Assembly: GCF_003369445.1 (NCBI RefSeq)
Contig: NZ_QRCU01000077.1
Coordinates: 62,001 to 126,000, forward strand
Length of the DNA: 64,000 nt
Source of the DNA: Arthrobacter silvisoli
GTDB lineage: Bacteria; Actinomycetota; Actinomycetes; Actinomycetales; Micrococcaceae
Direction of reading: 5' to 3'
Each line of letters opens with the position of its first letter. Position 1 is the stretch's first letter. The notes beneath the pieces are model-generated. The model was not told the origin of the DNA. It saw nothing but the letters and a program-made list of their open reading frames with translations, and ran no database searches. Positions 9,004-17,074 of this stretch are shown here, one piece after another. A program made the position numbers and the translations under genes.

Positions 9004-9055
9004 ACCGGCTCAAAGTCCTAGACCGGTTCGAAGTCCTAGTCCGGCTCCAAGCCCC
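8987..9055 (+). repeat. 18 bp tandem repeat spanning the permease stop codon
   Basis: Unit CCGGCTCAAAGTCCTAGA occurs twice exactly (8987-9004, 9005-9022), a third time with three changes (9023-9040), and a fourth partial copy runs to 9055. Each full unit keeps TAG in frame, so the gene ends in a string of stop codons. Confidence 0.9.
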
Positions 9056-9076
9056 AACAGTCCCCGCTTCAACAGG

Positions 9077-9111
9077 AAGGACGACGGCGGGTTCCCGCCG
9101 CCGTCGTCCTT
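9077..9111 (+). terminator. Terminator hairpin of the sugar ABC operon
   Basis: A 14 bp perfect stem (9077-9090 with 9098-9111) surrounds a 7-base loop. There is no real T-run, so termination may be partial and allow some read-through to the alpha-glucosidase gene. Confidence 0.7.
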
Positions 9112-9214
9112 CCCGCCGGCCCCAACCGGTGGTGAATTCGGGGGATGTTTCGTGGCGCAAAAGCCTGCCGCCCGGCGGCTTCCTGCCCGCTGCGCTGAAA
9201 TCCCCGCACCCCTG

Positions 9215-9272
9215 TTGACCTCCGGACGGATGAGGTCACATACTGGATGGGGAGATAATTTAGATTCTAAAT
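9215..9272 (+). promoter_or_regulatory. Promoter and palindromic operator of the alpha-glucosidase gene
   Basis: TTGACC (9215-9220), an 18 bp spacer and CATACT (9239-9244) form a credible promoter with a start near 9251. Just downstream ATTTAG-ATT-CTAAAT (9258-9272) is a perfect 6+6 bp inverted repeat that shares the ATTTAG core with the sites before the ABC operon. Its position overlapping the transcript start suits a ROK repressor block. Confidence 0.65.
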
Positions 9273-9284
9273 AAAAGGAGTGTT

Positions 9285-11015
9285 GTGAGCACCATCGCCA
9301 CCAAGGCAAACCGTACCGACGCCGAACGCATGGCCGACCCCAACTGGTGGCGCCAGGCTTCCGTCTACCAGATCTACCCCCGGAGCTTCTCCGACTCCAA
9401 CGGTGACGGCCTGGGCGACATCAAGGGCATCACCAGCAAGGTGCCGTACCTGAAGGCCCTGGGCATCGAGGCCGTCTGGCTGAGCCCGTTTTACCCCTCG
9501 GCCCTGGCGGACGGCGGCTACGACGTGGACGACTACCGCAACGTGGACCCCCGGCTCGGCACCCTCGAGGACTTCGACGCCATGGCCGCCGCCCTGCACG
9601 ACGCCGGCATCAAGCTGATCGTGGACATCGTGCCCAACCACTCCTCGGACCGCCACGAATGGTTCAAGGAAGCCCTGGCGTCCCCGAAGGGCTCCGCCGC
9701 CCGCGAACGCTACATCTTCCGCGACGGCCTGGGCGAGAACGGCGAGATCCCTCCGTCGGACTGGGACTCCGTGTTCGGCGGCCCGGCCTGGGAACGCATC
9801 ACCGAACCCGATGGCACCCCCGGCCAGTGGTACATGCACATCTTCGCCAAGGAACAGCCGGACTTTAACTGGGACAACCCGGAAGTCCGCGAGGACTTCC
9901 TGAAGACCCTGCGCTTCTGGTCCGACCGCGGCGTAGACGGCTTCCGCATCGACGTGGCCCACGCCCTGACGAAGAACCTTGAGGGAACCCTGCCCACCAA
10001 GGCCGACCTCAAGGCCAGGGCCCACGGCAGCGACGGTTTCGTCGACGGCTCCCACCCGTACTGGGACCGCGACGAGGTCCACGAGATCTACGCCGAGTGG
10101 CGCAAGGTCTTCAACGAGTACAACCCGCCGCGCACCGCTGTCGCCGAGGCCTGGGTGCACGCGGACCGCCGTGCCCGCTACGCCAGCCCGGAAGGACTGG
10201 GCCAGGCCTTCAACTTCGACCTCCTGCAGGCCGATTTCGACGCCGCCCAGTTCCGGAAGATCGTCACCAAGAACCTGGCCGAGGCGGCCGCTTCCGGTGC
10301 GTCCTCCACCTGGGTCTTCTCGAACCACGACGTCGTCCGCCACGCCACCCGTTACGGCCTTCCGGCCAGCGCGCCCGCCGAGGGTGACGAGGAAGAGATC
10401 ATGGCCGGCCAGGCCGGCAAGAAGTGGCTGCTCGAGGGCGGCCGGCAGGAAGACGTGGACGTGGAGCTCGGCCTGCGCCGTGCCCGCGCCGCGTCGCTGC
10501 TGATGTTCGCCCTGCCCGGTTCGGCGTACCTGTACCAAGGCGAGGAACTCGGCCTGCAGGAAGTGGGCAACGAGATCCCGGACTCCGAGCGCCAGGACCC
10601 CTCCTTCTTCCGGAACAAGGGCGTGGAGATCGGCCGCGACGGCTGCCGCGTGCCGCTGCCTTGGACCGCCGAGGGCCCGTCCTTCGGCTTCGGCGAAGCC
10701 GGTTCCCATCTGCCCCAGCCCGAATGGTTCGCCGCGTTCGCCGCGGACGTGCAGGACGGCGTCGAGGGTTCCACCTTGGAGCTGTACCGCAAGGCGCTCG
10801 CCCTGCGCTCGGACCTGCAGTCCGAAGAACGCCTCGAGTGGATCCCCAACGCCAATCCCGAGGTGCTGCATTTCCGCCGCCCCAACGGCTGGCAGTCGGT
10901 GACCAATTTCGGCACGGAGGCCGTGGAGCTCCCGGAAGGGACCGTGGTCGTCAGCAGCTCGGCACTGGAAGGCGGCAAGCTTCCGGGCGCCACCACCGCG
11001 TGGCTGTTCGGCTAG
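9285..11015 (+). CDS. GH13 alpha-glucosidase (alpha-glucoside hydrolase)
   Basis: This 576-residue cytosolic enzyme starts at a GTG preceded by AAGGAG. The TIM-barrel motifs are all present: DIVPNHSS (conserved region I), GFRIDVAHAL with nucleophile D223 (II), VAEAWV with acid/base E288 (III) and FSNHDVVRH with transition-state D349 (IV). Length and the MADPNWWRQASVYQIYPRSF opening fit oligo-1,6-/alpha-glucosidases of the AglA or trehalose/sucrose hydrolase group. It should release glucose from the alpha-glucosides imported by the upstream transporter. Exact linkage preference (alpha-1,4, alpha-1,6 or sucrose) is not readable here. Confidence 0.94.
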   Translation: MSTIATKANRTDAERMADPNWWRQASVYQIYPRSFSDSNGDGLGDIKGITSKVPYLKALGIEAVWLSPFYPSALADGGYDVDDYRNVDPRLGTLEDFDAMAAALHDAGIKLIVDIVPNHSSDRHEWFKEALASPKGSAARERYIFRDGLGENGEIPPSDWDSVFGGPAWERITEPDGTPGQWYMHIFAKEQPDFNWDNPEVREDFLKTLRFWSDRGVDGFRIDVAHALTKNLEGTLPTKADLKARAHGSDGFVDGSHPYWDRDEVHEIYAEWRKVFNEYNPPRTAVAEAWVHADRRARYASPEGLGQAFNFDLLQADFDAAQFRKIVTKNLAEAAASGASSTWVFSNHDVVRHATRYGLPASAPAEGDEEEIMAGQAGKKWLLEGGRQEDVDVELGLRRARAASLLMFALPGSAYLYQGEELGLQEVGNEIPDSERQDPSFFRNKGVEIGRDGCRVPLPWTAEGPSFGFGEAGSHLPQPEWFAAFAADVQDGVEGSTLELYRKALALRSDLQSEERLEWIPNANPEVLHFRRPNGWQSVTNFGTEAVELPEGTVVVSSSALEGGKLPGATTAWLFG

Positions 11016-11033
11016 CCTCCTGTCTTGATTACG

Positions 11034-11074
11034 ACGGCGCCCCGCACCTTCCGCGTGCGGGGCGCCGTTTCTTT
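11034..11074 (+). terminator. Strong terminator after the alpha-glucosidase gene
   Basis: A 14 bp perfect stem (11034-11047 with 11055-11068) is followed by TTCTTTG. Confidence 0.88.
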
Positions 11075-11105
11075 GTGAATAGATTCAGCGTGAAAGGGTT
11101 GCAGA

Positions 11106-12077
11106 ATGACTGCACAGAGTGACGGCCGCACGGGTAACAACCGCCTCATCTACGGCTGCATGGGGCTGGGCGGGGACTGGGACAGCCCGGACTACAGCCC
11201 GGCGGACGTGGACAAGGCCGCCGCGGCGATCGAGGCCGCCCGCGGCATCGGCATCACCTTGTTTGACCACGCCGATATCTACACCCGCGGGAAGGCCGAA
11301 GCCGTCTTCGGCGAGGTGCTCGCCGCGAGCCCCGGGCTGCGCGAACAGATCCAGCTGCAGGGAAAGTGCGGGATCAGCCTGGCCGAAGGCGGGGTGCCGG
11401 GGCACTACGACCTCAGCCGCGAAGCCATCCTGGAACGCGTCACCGCCAGCCTGCGGCGGCTGCGTACCGACTACCTGGACATCCTGCTCCTGCACCGCCC
11501 CGATCCGCTGCTGGAACCGTCCGAGGTGGCGGCCGCCGTCGGGCAGCTCATGGCCGAAGGCAAGGTGCGGGCGCTTGGCGTGTCCAACATGGCCGCGGCC
11601 CAGATCGACTACCTGCAGGACGCGCTGGAGACGCCGATCATGGCAAACCAGCTGGAAATGAGCCTGCACAAGGCCGCCTGGCTGGAAAGCTCGGTGCTGG
11701 TAAACCGGCAGGAAGGCTTCGACGCCGGCTTCCCGCACGGCACCATCGAGCACTGCATCCGCAAGGGGATCGAGCTGCAGGCCTACGGTTCCCTCGCCCA
11801 GGGCCGGTACACGGGTGCGCCCTCCGCTGCGGCCTCGCCGGATGAAAGCACGACGGAGGAGCTGCTGGCCCGGCTCGCCGAAGAGAAAGGCACGACGCCC
11901 GAAGCGGTGCTCCTCGGCTGGCTCATGAAGCACCCGGCACGGATCTCCCCGGTGGTGGGCAGCTCCCGGCCGGAGCGGATTGCTGCCTGCGCCGGAGCCG
12001 CGGACGTGGCGGCCTCGATGACCCGGATCGAGTGGTACACGCTGTGGTCCACCGCCCGCGGTGCCGCGATGCCGTAA
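11106..12077 (+). CDS. Aldo/keto reductase (YdhF-like)
   Basis: This 323-residue single-domain (alpha/beta)8 oxidoreductase has all four catalytic positions in view: Asp and Tyr in FDHADIY, Lys in LQGKCGIS and His in LLLHRPDPLLEP. The NADPH-binding end contains VVGSSRPERI near residue 280. The protein should reduce aldehydes or ketones with NADPH in the cytosol; the substrate is unknown. It is placed after the glucosidase terminator and before a DHFR-like gene, and may be monocistronic. The ATG at 11106 follows GAAAGGG. Confidence 0.9.
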   Translation: MTAQSDGRTGNNRLIYGCMGLGGDWDSPDYSPADVDKAAAAIEAARGIGITLFDHADIYTRGKAEAVFGEVLAASPGLREQIQLQGKCGISLAEGGVPGHYDLSREAILERVTASLRRLRTDYLDILLLHRPDPLLEPSEVAAAVGQLMAEGKVRALGVSNMAAAQIDYLQDALETPIMANQLEMSLHKAAWLESSVLVNRQEGFDAGFPHGTIEHCIRKGIELQAYGSLAQGRYTGAPSAAASPDESTTEELLARLAEEKGTTPEAVLLGWLMKHPARISPVVGSSRPERIAACAGAADVAASMTRIEWYTLWSTARGAAMP

Positions 12078-12170
12078 ACGCGGCGGCAGGCCTGTTGCAA
12101 AGCGCCCGGCTGTGCCACCCTCGTGCTGGGGGGCTCCAACAGAGCGGCAATCCGACGGGAGGCGCACATC

Positions 12171-12752
12171 ATGCGCAAGGTGATTGTTTCCGAATTCGTT
12201 TCGCTGGACGGCGTGGTCGAAGGGCCGGGCGGAGGGGAGCCCGATTACAGGCACGAGGGCTGGACCTTCGACATCGACCCGGACCCCGCCATGTACGAGT
12301 ACAAGCTCGAGGAACTCATGGAATCCGGTGCGCTGCTGCTTGGCCGGGTGACCTATGAGGGTTTCGCGGCGGCCTGGCCCGAGCGGGACGATGAGGCCGG
12401 CTTTGCGAAGAAGTTCAACAGCATGCCCAAGTACGTCGCTTCCACCACCCTGACGGATCCGGCGTGGAACAACAGCCATGTGCTTGAGGGGGAGGCGGCC
12501 GATGCCGTGGCCGCATTGAAGGAGCAGGACGGCGGGCCGCTGCTGGTCAACGGCAGCCCCACCCTGCTCCGCGCCCTGTACGACGCCGACCTCGTGGACG
12601 AATACCGGCTCATGGTCTTCCCGGTGATCCTCGGTTCCGGGAAGCGGCTGTTCCCGGATGACGCCGCGGACAAGCAGAAGCTCAGGCTCACGAACAGCAG
12701 GGCTTATTCGAACGGCATCGTGCTGAATGTGCTGGAACGGATCAGGGACTGA
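12171..12752 (+). CDS. DHFR/RibD C-terminal-like reductase
   Basis: This 193-residue protein begins MRKVIVSEFVSLDGVVEGPG, typical of the RibD C-terminal/YyaP group with a dihydrofolate-reductase fold. LLLGRVTYEGFAAAWP and LVVNGSPTLL-like segments (read here as LLVNGSPTLLRALYDADLVD) correspond to NADPH-binding parts of the fold. Members are annotated as dihydrofolate-reductase-like, but folate activity is generally not shown, and the true folA of this genome is at 30.9-31.5 kb. The ATG at 12171 has GGGAGG upstream. A long inverted repeat lies between it and the convergent tauD gene. Confidence 0.85.
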   Translation: MRKVIVSEFVSLDGVVEGPGGGEPDYRHEGWTFDIDPDPAMYEYKLEELMESGALLLGRVTYEGFAAAWPERDDEAGFAKKFNSMPKYVASTTLTDPAWNNSHVLEGEAADAVAALKEQDGGPLLVNGSPTLLRALYDADLVDEYRLMVFPVILGSGKRLFPDDAADKQKLRLTNSRAYSNGIVLNVLERIRD

Positions 12753-12765
12753 TTGCCTCGTTAAC

Positions 12766-12829
12766 CCAAGCAGCTCGCAGTGGAGGTCGTGACGAGCGCT
12801 CAAAACGACGTTAACTGCGAGCTGCTTGG
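12766..12829. repeat. 16 bp perfect inverted repeat between convergent genes (REP-like palindrome)
   Basis: Arms 12766-12781 and 12814-12829 are perfect reverse complements, with a 32-base loop. The loop carries a second pairing (GTCGT with ACGAC) and the palindrome GAGCGCTC. GTTAAC occurs just outside the left arm and just inside the right arm. There is no T-run, so it is not a classic terminator; a dispersed intergenic palindrome is more likely. Confidence 0.75.
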
Positions 12830-12870
12830 ATTGCGGGACCGGTACAGCTACAACAACACATGCGTGCTGC

Positions 12871-13791
12871 TTAGACCGGTGCGACGACTGAATACGTGCC
12901 CGAGTCGCCCTGGATCGACTGGCTGGCCTTGCCGTCGATGCCCACCGGGATCTCGCCGGCAATGGTCACGCGGTTCAGCTTGCGGAGCTGGCCGTCGTAG
13001 TTGTCCGGGGCGTAGTGCTGGGTGATGCGGTTGTCGAAGAGCACCAGCTGGTTCGGCTCCCAGTTCACGCGCACGATGTTTTCCGGCCGGGTCACGTAGG
13101 CCTGCAGCAGGCGCAGGATGTCACGGGACTCGGTGTTGGACAGGCCCACGATCCGCAGCCGCTGCGCGAAACCGCCGATGAAGAGGCCGCGCTCGCCCGT
13201 GAGCGGGTGGACCCGCACTACCGGGTGTGCCGTCTCGAACTTGATCCGGGTGAACTCCTTGCGGCGTTCCTCGGCGTTCTCGTGCTCCAGGTTCTTGGGC
13301 ACCGAGTAGTCGTAGTCGTTGGTGTGGATGGCCCAGAGGGTATCCGCGAAGTTCCGCAACTCGTCCGGCAGGTCGGCGTAGGCGCCGGCCGAGGAAGCGA
13401 TCAGCGTCTCGCCGCCATAGGAAGGCAGGTCGATGCTGCGCAGGGTGGAGGCCTGCGGCGGGTTCACCACGAAGGTCACGTCGGTGTGCCAGTTGTTGGC
13501 CGAGCCGTTCTCGCTATCAACGGGCAGCACGTTGGCTTCGCCTTCCACCGAGGCCACCGTGGGGTGGGCCGTGGTGAGCGGGCCGAAATGGCTGGCAAAC
13601 CTCACCTGGGCTTCGTCGCTGAGGATGTTGGCCTCGCGGAACACCAGCGCCTTGTGCTCGTTAAGGGCCGCGCGGATCTGGGCCACAGTCTGGTCGCTGA
13701 GGTCCCCGCTGATGTCCAGGCCCCGGATCTCGGCGCCGATGCGGGAGCCCAGTTTGGCGAACTGGAGCTTGGTTTCGGTAATGGCGGTCAT
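12871..13791 (-). CDS. tauD: TauD/TfdA-type alpha-ketoglutarate-dependent dioxygenase
   Basis: This 306-residue non-heme Fe(II) enzyme shows the facial triad H102-x-D104 (WHTDVTF) and H259 (QHYAPDNY), with R274 for alpha-ketoglutarate binding. The family oxidises the carbon next to the sulfonate, releasing sulfite and an aldehyde. The chosen start MTAITETK is preceded by GAAAGAAGAA. It is the last gene of an operon whose order substrate-binding protein, ATPase, permease, dioxygenase equals tauABCD. Taurine is the default inference; other alkyl sulfonates or alkyl sulfates are possible for this subfamily. Confidence 0.92.
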   Translation of the reverse strand: MTAITETKLQFAKLGSRIGAEIRGLDISGDLSDQTVAQIRAALNEHKALVFREANILSDEAQVRFASHFGPLTTAHPTVASVEGEANVLPVDSENGSANNWHTDVTFVVNPPQASTLRSIDLPSYGGETLIASSAGAYADLPDELRNFADTLWAIHTNDYDYSVPKNLEHENAEERRKEFTRIKFETAHPVVRVHPLTGERGLFIGGFAQRLRIVGLSNTESRDILRLLQAYVTRPENIVRVNWEPNQLVLFDNRITQHYAPDNYDGQLRKLNRVTIAGEIPVGIDGKASQSIQGDSGTYSVVAPV

Positions 13792-13842
13792 TTCTTCTTT
13801 CCTATCTGTTGTGTTTTCTGTTGTGTTTGGGAAGGGAAGCAA

Positions 13843-14754
13843 TCAGGCCCCGACGGCGGTGCGCCAGCGGGAGAAGTGCCGCTCCAAGGCGACGAGCAGG
13901 AAGTTCACGCCCAGGCCGAGCAGGGCGACGGTGAGGATGCCGGCGTACATGTCCGGGATGAGGAAGCTGCTCTGGGCGTTGACGATCAGGTAGCCCAGGC
14001 CGGCCTTGGCGCCCACCATTTCCGCGGCGATGAGCACCAGGATCGAGGCCGTGCCGGCCATCCGGATACCGGTGAAGATGGTCGGCACCGCGGAGGGCAG
14101 GATCACCTTCTGGAAGAGCCGGGGGCTGTTCAGACCCAGGGACTTCGCGGCCCGGATGAGCAGCGGGTCCACGGTCTTCACTCCGGCGATCGTGTTCAGC
14201 AGCACCGGGAAGAACGCGGCATAGGCCACGATCGTCACCTTGGATTCCTCGCCGATGCCCAGCAGCAGGGTGAACACCGGGAGCAAGGCCAGGGCCGCGG
14301 TGTTGCGGAACAGTTCCAGCAGCGGGTTCAAAACCGAGTTCAGCCGGCCGTACCAGGCGATCAGCAGGCCAAGGGACACACCGGCCACCACGGCGATGCC
14401 GAAACCCAGCACGGAGCGGCTCAGGCTCGCAGCGAGATGACCTTGGATGGCGCCGCTTTCGAAGAGCCTGCCCCAGGCCAGCAGCACTTCATGCAGCGGC
14501 GGCAGGAACACCCGGGTGGACGGGGCCGCGAGGTAAAGCGGCCCGAATTCCCACAGCGCCAGGAATGCCAGGATGCCGGTGGCTTTCCACAGCCAGGAGC
14601 CGGCGCGGAACGCCGCGTCCGCTACGGCGCCGGTCACGGAGGCGAGGGCCGCCGTCGCCGGCTTTCCCGGGGGAGTGCCCTGCCCGACGGCGGGGGCTGC
14701 CCCGGCGGCGGAGGCACCTGCCGGACGGCGTGGCTTTGTCAGTGTTGCGCTCAT
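13843..14754 (-). CDS. tauC: Sulfonate/taurine ABC transporter permease (TauC/SsuC type)
   Basis: This 303-residue permease has a long Ala/Pro/Gly-rich cytosolic N-terminus (residues 1-45) and about six membrane segments. RAAKSLGLNSPRLFQKVILP (about residues 205-225) is the EAA coupling loop. It is the membrane channel of the alkanesulfonate importer. Its ATG overlaps the stop of the ATPase gene by one base (TGATG), so translation is coupled. Confidence 0.92.
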   Translation of the reverse strand: MSATLTKPRRPAGASAAGAAPAVGQGTPPGKPATAALASVTGAVADAAFRAGSWLWKATGILAFLALWEFGPLYLAAPSTRVFLPPLHEVLLAWGRLFESGAIQGHLAASLSRSVLGFGIAVVAGVSLGLLIAWYGRLNSVLNPLLELFRNTAALALLPVFTLLLGIGEESKVTIVAYAAFFPVLLNTIAGVKTVDPLLIRAAKSLGLNSPRLFQKVILPSAVPTIFTGIRMAGTASILVLIAAEMVGAKAGLGYLIVNAQSSFLIPDMYAGILTVALLGLGVNFLLVALERHFSRWRTAVGA

Positions 14755-15689
14755 CAGGCGGCGCTCCTTTCCTGGGACTCAGGGGAGCCTTGGGGTGTCC
14801 GGTTGGCGGGTTCCTCCGGACCTGGTTCGTCCTGAACAGCGCCGTCCGGCAGGATCTTGCGGTGCCCGGCGTCCTGCGCGAGGCGGACTTCGTCGTGCAG
14901 CAGGGTCCACACCTTATGCCGCTGCTCCACGAAGGCGGGGGCGGACCGGATGTCCTCGTCGCCGTCGCGGTCCGGGATCTCCACGTCCACGATCGCCTTC
15001 AAGCGGCCCGGCCGGGCACTGAGCACGGCAACCCGCTGGCCCAGGTACACGGCCTCGTCGATGCCGTGGGTGATGAACACGATCGTCTTGCCGGTGGCCC
15101 GCCAGATCCGCAGGAGCTCCTCCTGGAGCTGTTCGCGGGTCTGGGCGTCCAGGGCGGCGAAGGGTTCGTCCATGAGCAGCACGTCCGGCTCGTAGGCCAG
15201 GCTGCGGGCAATGGCGACGCGCTGCTTCATGCCGCCGGAGAGCTCATGCGGGAAACGGTCCTCGAATCCGGCCAGGCCCACCAGCGTGAGGTACTCGCGG
15301 GCCTTGGCTGCGCGTTCGCGACGGCTGAGCTTGCGGCCGTCCGGTCCCTTGCCCTCGAGCCCGATCGACACGTTGGCGGAGGCGGTGCGCCAGGGAAAGA
15401 GCGCGTACTGCTGGAAGACCACGGCCCGGTCCTTGCCGGGTCCCGTCACCGGCTGGCCGTCCACCAATACCTCGCCGGAGGTGGGCGTGGACAGGCCAGC
15501 CAGGAGGTCCAGCAAGGTGGTCTTGCCGGAGCCGCTGGGCCCCACCAAGGTAAGGAACTCGCCGTCGCGCACGTCCAGGCTCAGGGAGTCGACGGCGGTC
15601 AGTGTGGTGGCTGTGCCGCCCGGCTTCCTGCCGGGCCGCACGGTGAACTGCTTGCTGACATTGCGCAGGCTGATTTTCGCGGTCATCAT
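14754..15689 (-). CDS. tauB: Sulfonate/taurine ABC transporter ATP-binding protein (TauB/SsuB type)
   Basis: This 311-residue ATPase carries Walker A GPSGSGKTT (residues 50-58), the signature LSGGMKQRVAIARSLA and Walker B VLLMDEPFAALD, then ITHGIDEA with the switch His. The C-terminal 80 residues extend beyond the usual 255-residue family length and are Pro/Glu-rich, which is unusual. The double ATG at 15689/15686 overlaps the tauA stop by four bases; longer in-frame readings into tauA are not credible. Confidence 0.92.
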   Translation of the reverse strand: MMTAKISLRNVSKQFTVRPGRKPGGTATTLTAVDSLSLDVRDGEFLTLVGPSGSGKTTLLDLLAGLSTPTSGEVLVDGQPVTGPGKDRAVVFQQYALFPWRTASANVSIGLEGKGPDGRKLSRRERAAKAREYLTLVGLAGFEDRFPHELSGGMKQRVAIARSLAYEPDVLLMDEPFAALDAQTREQLQEELLRIWRATGKTIVFITHGIDEAVYLGQRVAVLSARPGRLKAIVDVEIPDRDGDEDIRSAPAFVEQRHKVWTLLHDEVRLAQDAGHRKILPDGAVQDEPGPEEPANRTPQGSPESQERSAA

Positions 15690-16717
15690 TTCCCCTTTGC
15701 GAGCTCGTTGAACTCGTTGGTGTAGTAGTTGGCCGGGGTGAGGTCCTTGGTGACGATGCCCGAGCTCTTCAGCCATTCGCCCCAGCGGGTGAAGTCCTCG
15801 TCCTTGATGCGTCCGGCGTCCGGGACACCGACGCTCTTCCAGTACTGCAGGGCGTCGGTGCTTTCGTTGCGGCCGCGTTCCTTGATGATCTTGGTGAAGC
15901 GGGCAATGACGTCCTTGCGGGGAGTGGTGCGTTCCCACTCGATGGCCTTGGCAACGCCGGTAGCGAAGGTTTTGGTGGTGGTCGGGTTCTTCTCGATGAA
16001 GTCGGTGCGCAGCACATAGGGTCCGCCGGCGAAGGAGCCGAAGAACTGGACATCGCTGAAGACGGAGCGGAGCCCGCCGGCCGCAATGGCCTTGTCCTGC
16101 AGCACGCCGCCCAGGGCGCCGGCATCAACCTGGCCGCGGCGGATCGCCTCTTCCGTGTCATTCGGCGGCAGCGGGACGAGCTGGACCTGTTTGGCCTCTT
16201 CGGCGCTCAGCCCGCTCTTGCGCAGGTAGGTGTTGATCACGGCATCGGCATGGGCGCCCAGGGTGTTCACGGCGATCTTCCTGCCGATGAAGTCCCGGGC
16301 CGAGCGGATGGGGCTGTCCTCCTTGACGTAGAAGCCGTTGAAGGTCTTCCCGTCCTCGCCGTAGTAGTTCACCACGGCCTTGACGGGTGAGCCGGCCTCA
16401 ATGAGTTTCACCACCGCGCCGGCGAAGGCGCCGCCGAAGTCGGTCTGGCCGGTGGCCGCGGACTGGATGTCCTGAGGGCCGCTGGTGGTGTTGCCCACCC
16501 ACTTGAGCTTGACGTCGCCCAGGTAGCCGAGGTCCGCCGCGAGTTCGGGCAGCGTGACCGAGTTGGCCCAGCCCTGGTAGCGCAGTTCCTTCACCTCGCT
16601 GCCCTGGGCCTGTGCTGACCCGCCGGGGCCCGCTTCTGCGTTGCCGCCGCAGCCGGTCACCGTCAGCGCAAGGACGACGGCGGCCGCGACGCTCAACAGG
16701 GGCTGGTGCAGTTTCAT
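15686..16717 (-). CDS. tauA: Sulfonate/taurine ABC transporter substrate-binding lipoprotein
   Basis: This 343-residue protein has a Sec/lipoprotein signal (MKLHQPLLSVAAAVVLALTV ending in the lipobox TVTGC) and an SsuA/TauA periplasmic-binding fold (LRYQGWANSVTLPELAADLG onward; KVVNYYGEDGK-like and GRKIAVNTLGAHAD segments). It binds an alkanesulfonate outside the cell and delivers it to TauC/TauB. It is the first gene of the tauABCD operon. Ligand identity is inferred from the TauD partner. Confidence 0.92.
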   Translation of the reverse strand: MKLHQPLLSVAAAVVLALTVTGCGGNAEAGPGGSAQAQGSEVKELRYQGWANSVTLPELAADLGYLGDVKLKWVGNTTSGPQDIQSAATGQTDFGGAFAGAVVKLIEAGSPVKAVVNYYGEDGKTFNGFYVKEDSPIRSARDFIGRKIAVNTLGAHADAVINTYLRKSGLSAEEAKQVQLVPLPPNDTEEAIRRGQVDAGALGGVLQDKAIAAGGLRSVFSDVQFFGSFAGGPYVLRTDFIEKNPTTTKTFATGVAKAIEWERTTPRKDVIARFTKIIKERGRNESTDALQYWKSVGVPDAGRIKDEDFTRWGEWLKSSGIVTKDLTPANYYTNEFNELAKGK

Positions 16718-17074
16718 GGGAGCTACTTTCCGGTGAGGGGTGTGGGAAGCCGGCCCGCGTTGGAGGACCGGTGGGAACGATGTAAGCGCATCCGGGAAGG
16801 GGCTGGGAAGCCTGCGGGTAACTCTCGGAAACCCCGGGAAACCGGGGGAAATCCAGCGCAACAGCGGGCAATTGCAAGCAACTCTGCGACGCATTTCGGC
16901 TCGCGTCGCAGGGTTAAGGCCGATGACTTCATGCGTTGTTTCCGCCGGTCTTCGTGCGGCGGGCACGCGGGTTCGTACAGTCGATTGACATGGGGCAGGG
17001 CCGCGCGCATGATTCAGTCACGCGCCCGCGGTCTCCCCAGGGGCGAAGGACGAGGCACCCGGCTGGGGGTTGTC
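16718..17074. other. 357-base intergenic region between divergent tauA and the membrane-lipase gene
   Basis: No gene is supported here. The tauA side is rich in TTTCCC/GGGAAA runs (16795-16850). A 9+9 bp perfect hairpin, CTGCGACGC with GCGTCGCAG, sits at 16884-16911 and could be a regulator site. The right half holds the promoter described separately. Confidence 0.6.
16985..17013 (+). promoter_or_regulatory. Probable promoter of the membrane-lipase gene
   Basis: A consensus TTGACA (16985-16990), a 17 bp spacer and CATGAT (17008-17013) would give a transcript start near 17020, 55 bases before the ATG. Confidence 0.6.

Noticed and set aside
11085..12962. Very long minus-strand frame opposite the aldo/keto reductase and DHFR-like genes
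   Set aside because: It is a shadow of high third-position GC on the + strand genes, which show full catalytic motifs. The minus product has no recognisable domain and runs across two genes and the palindrome.
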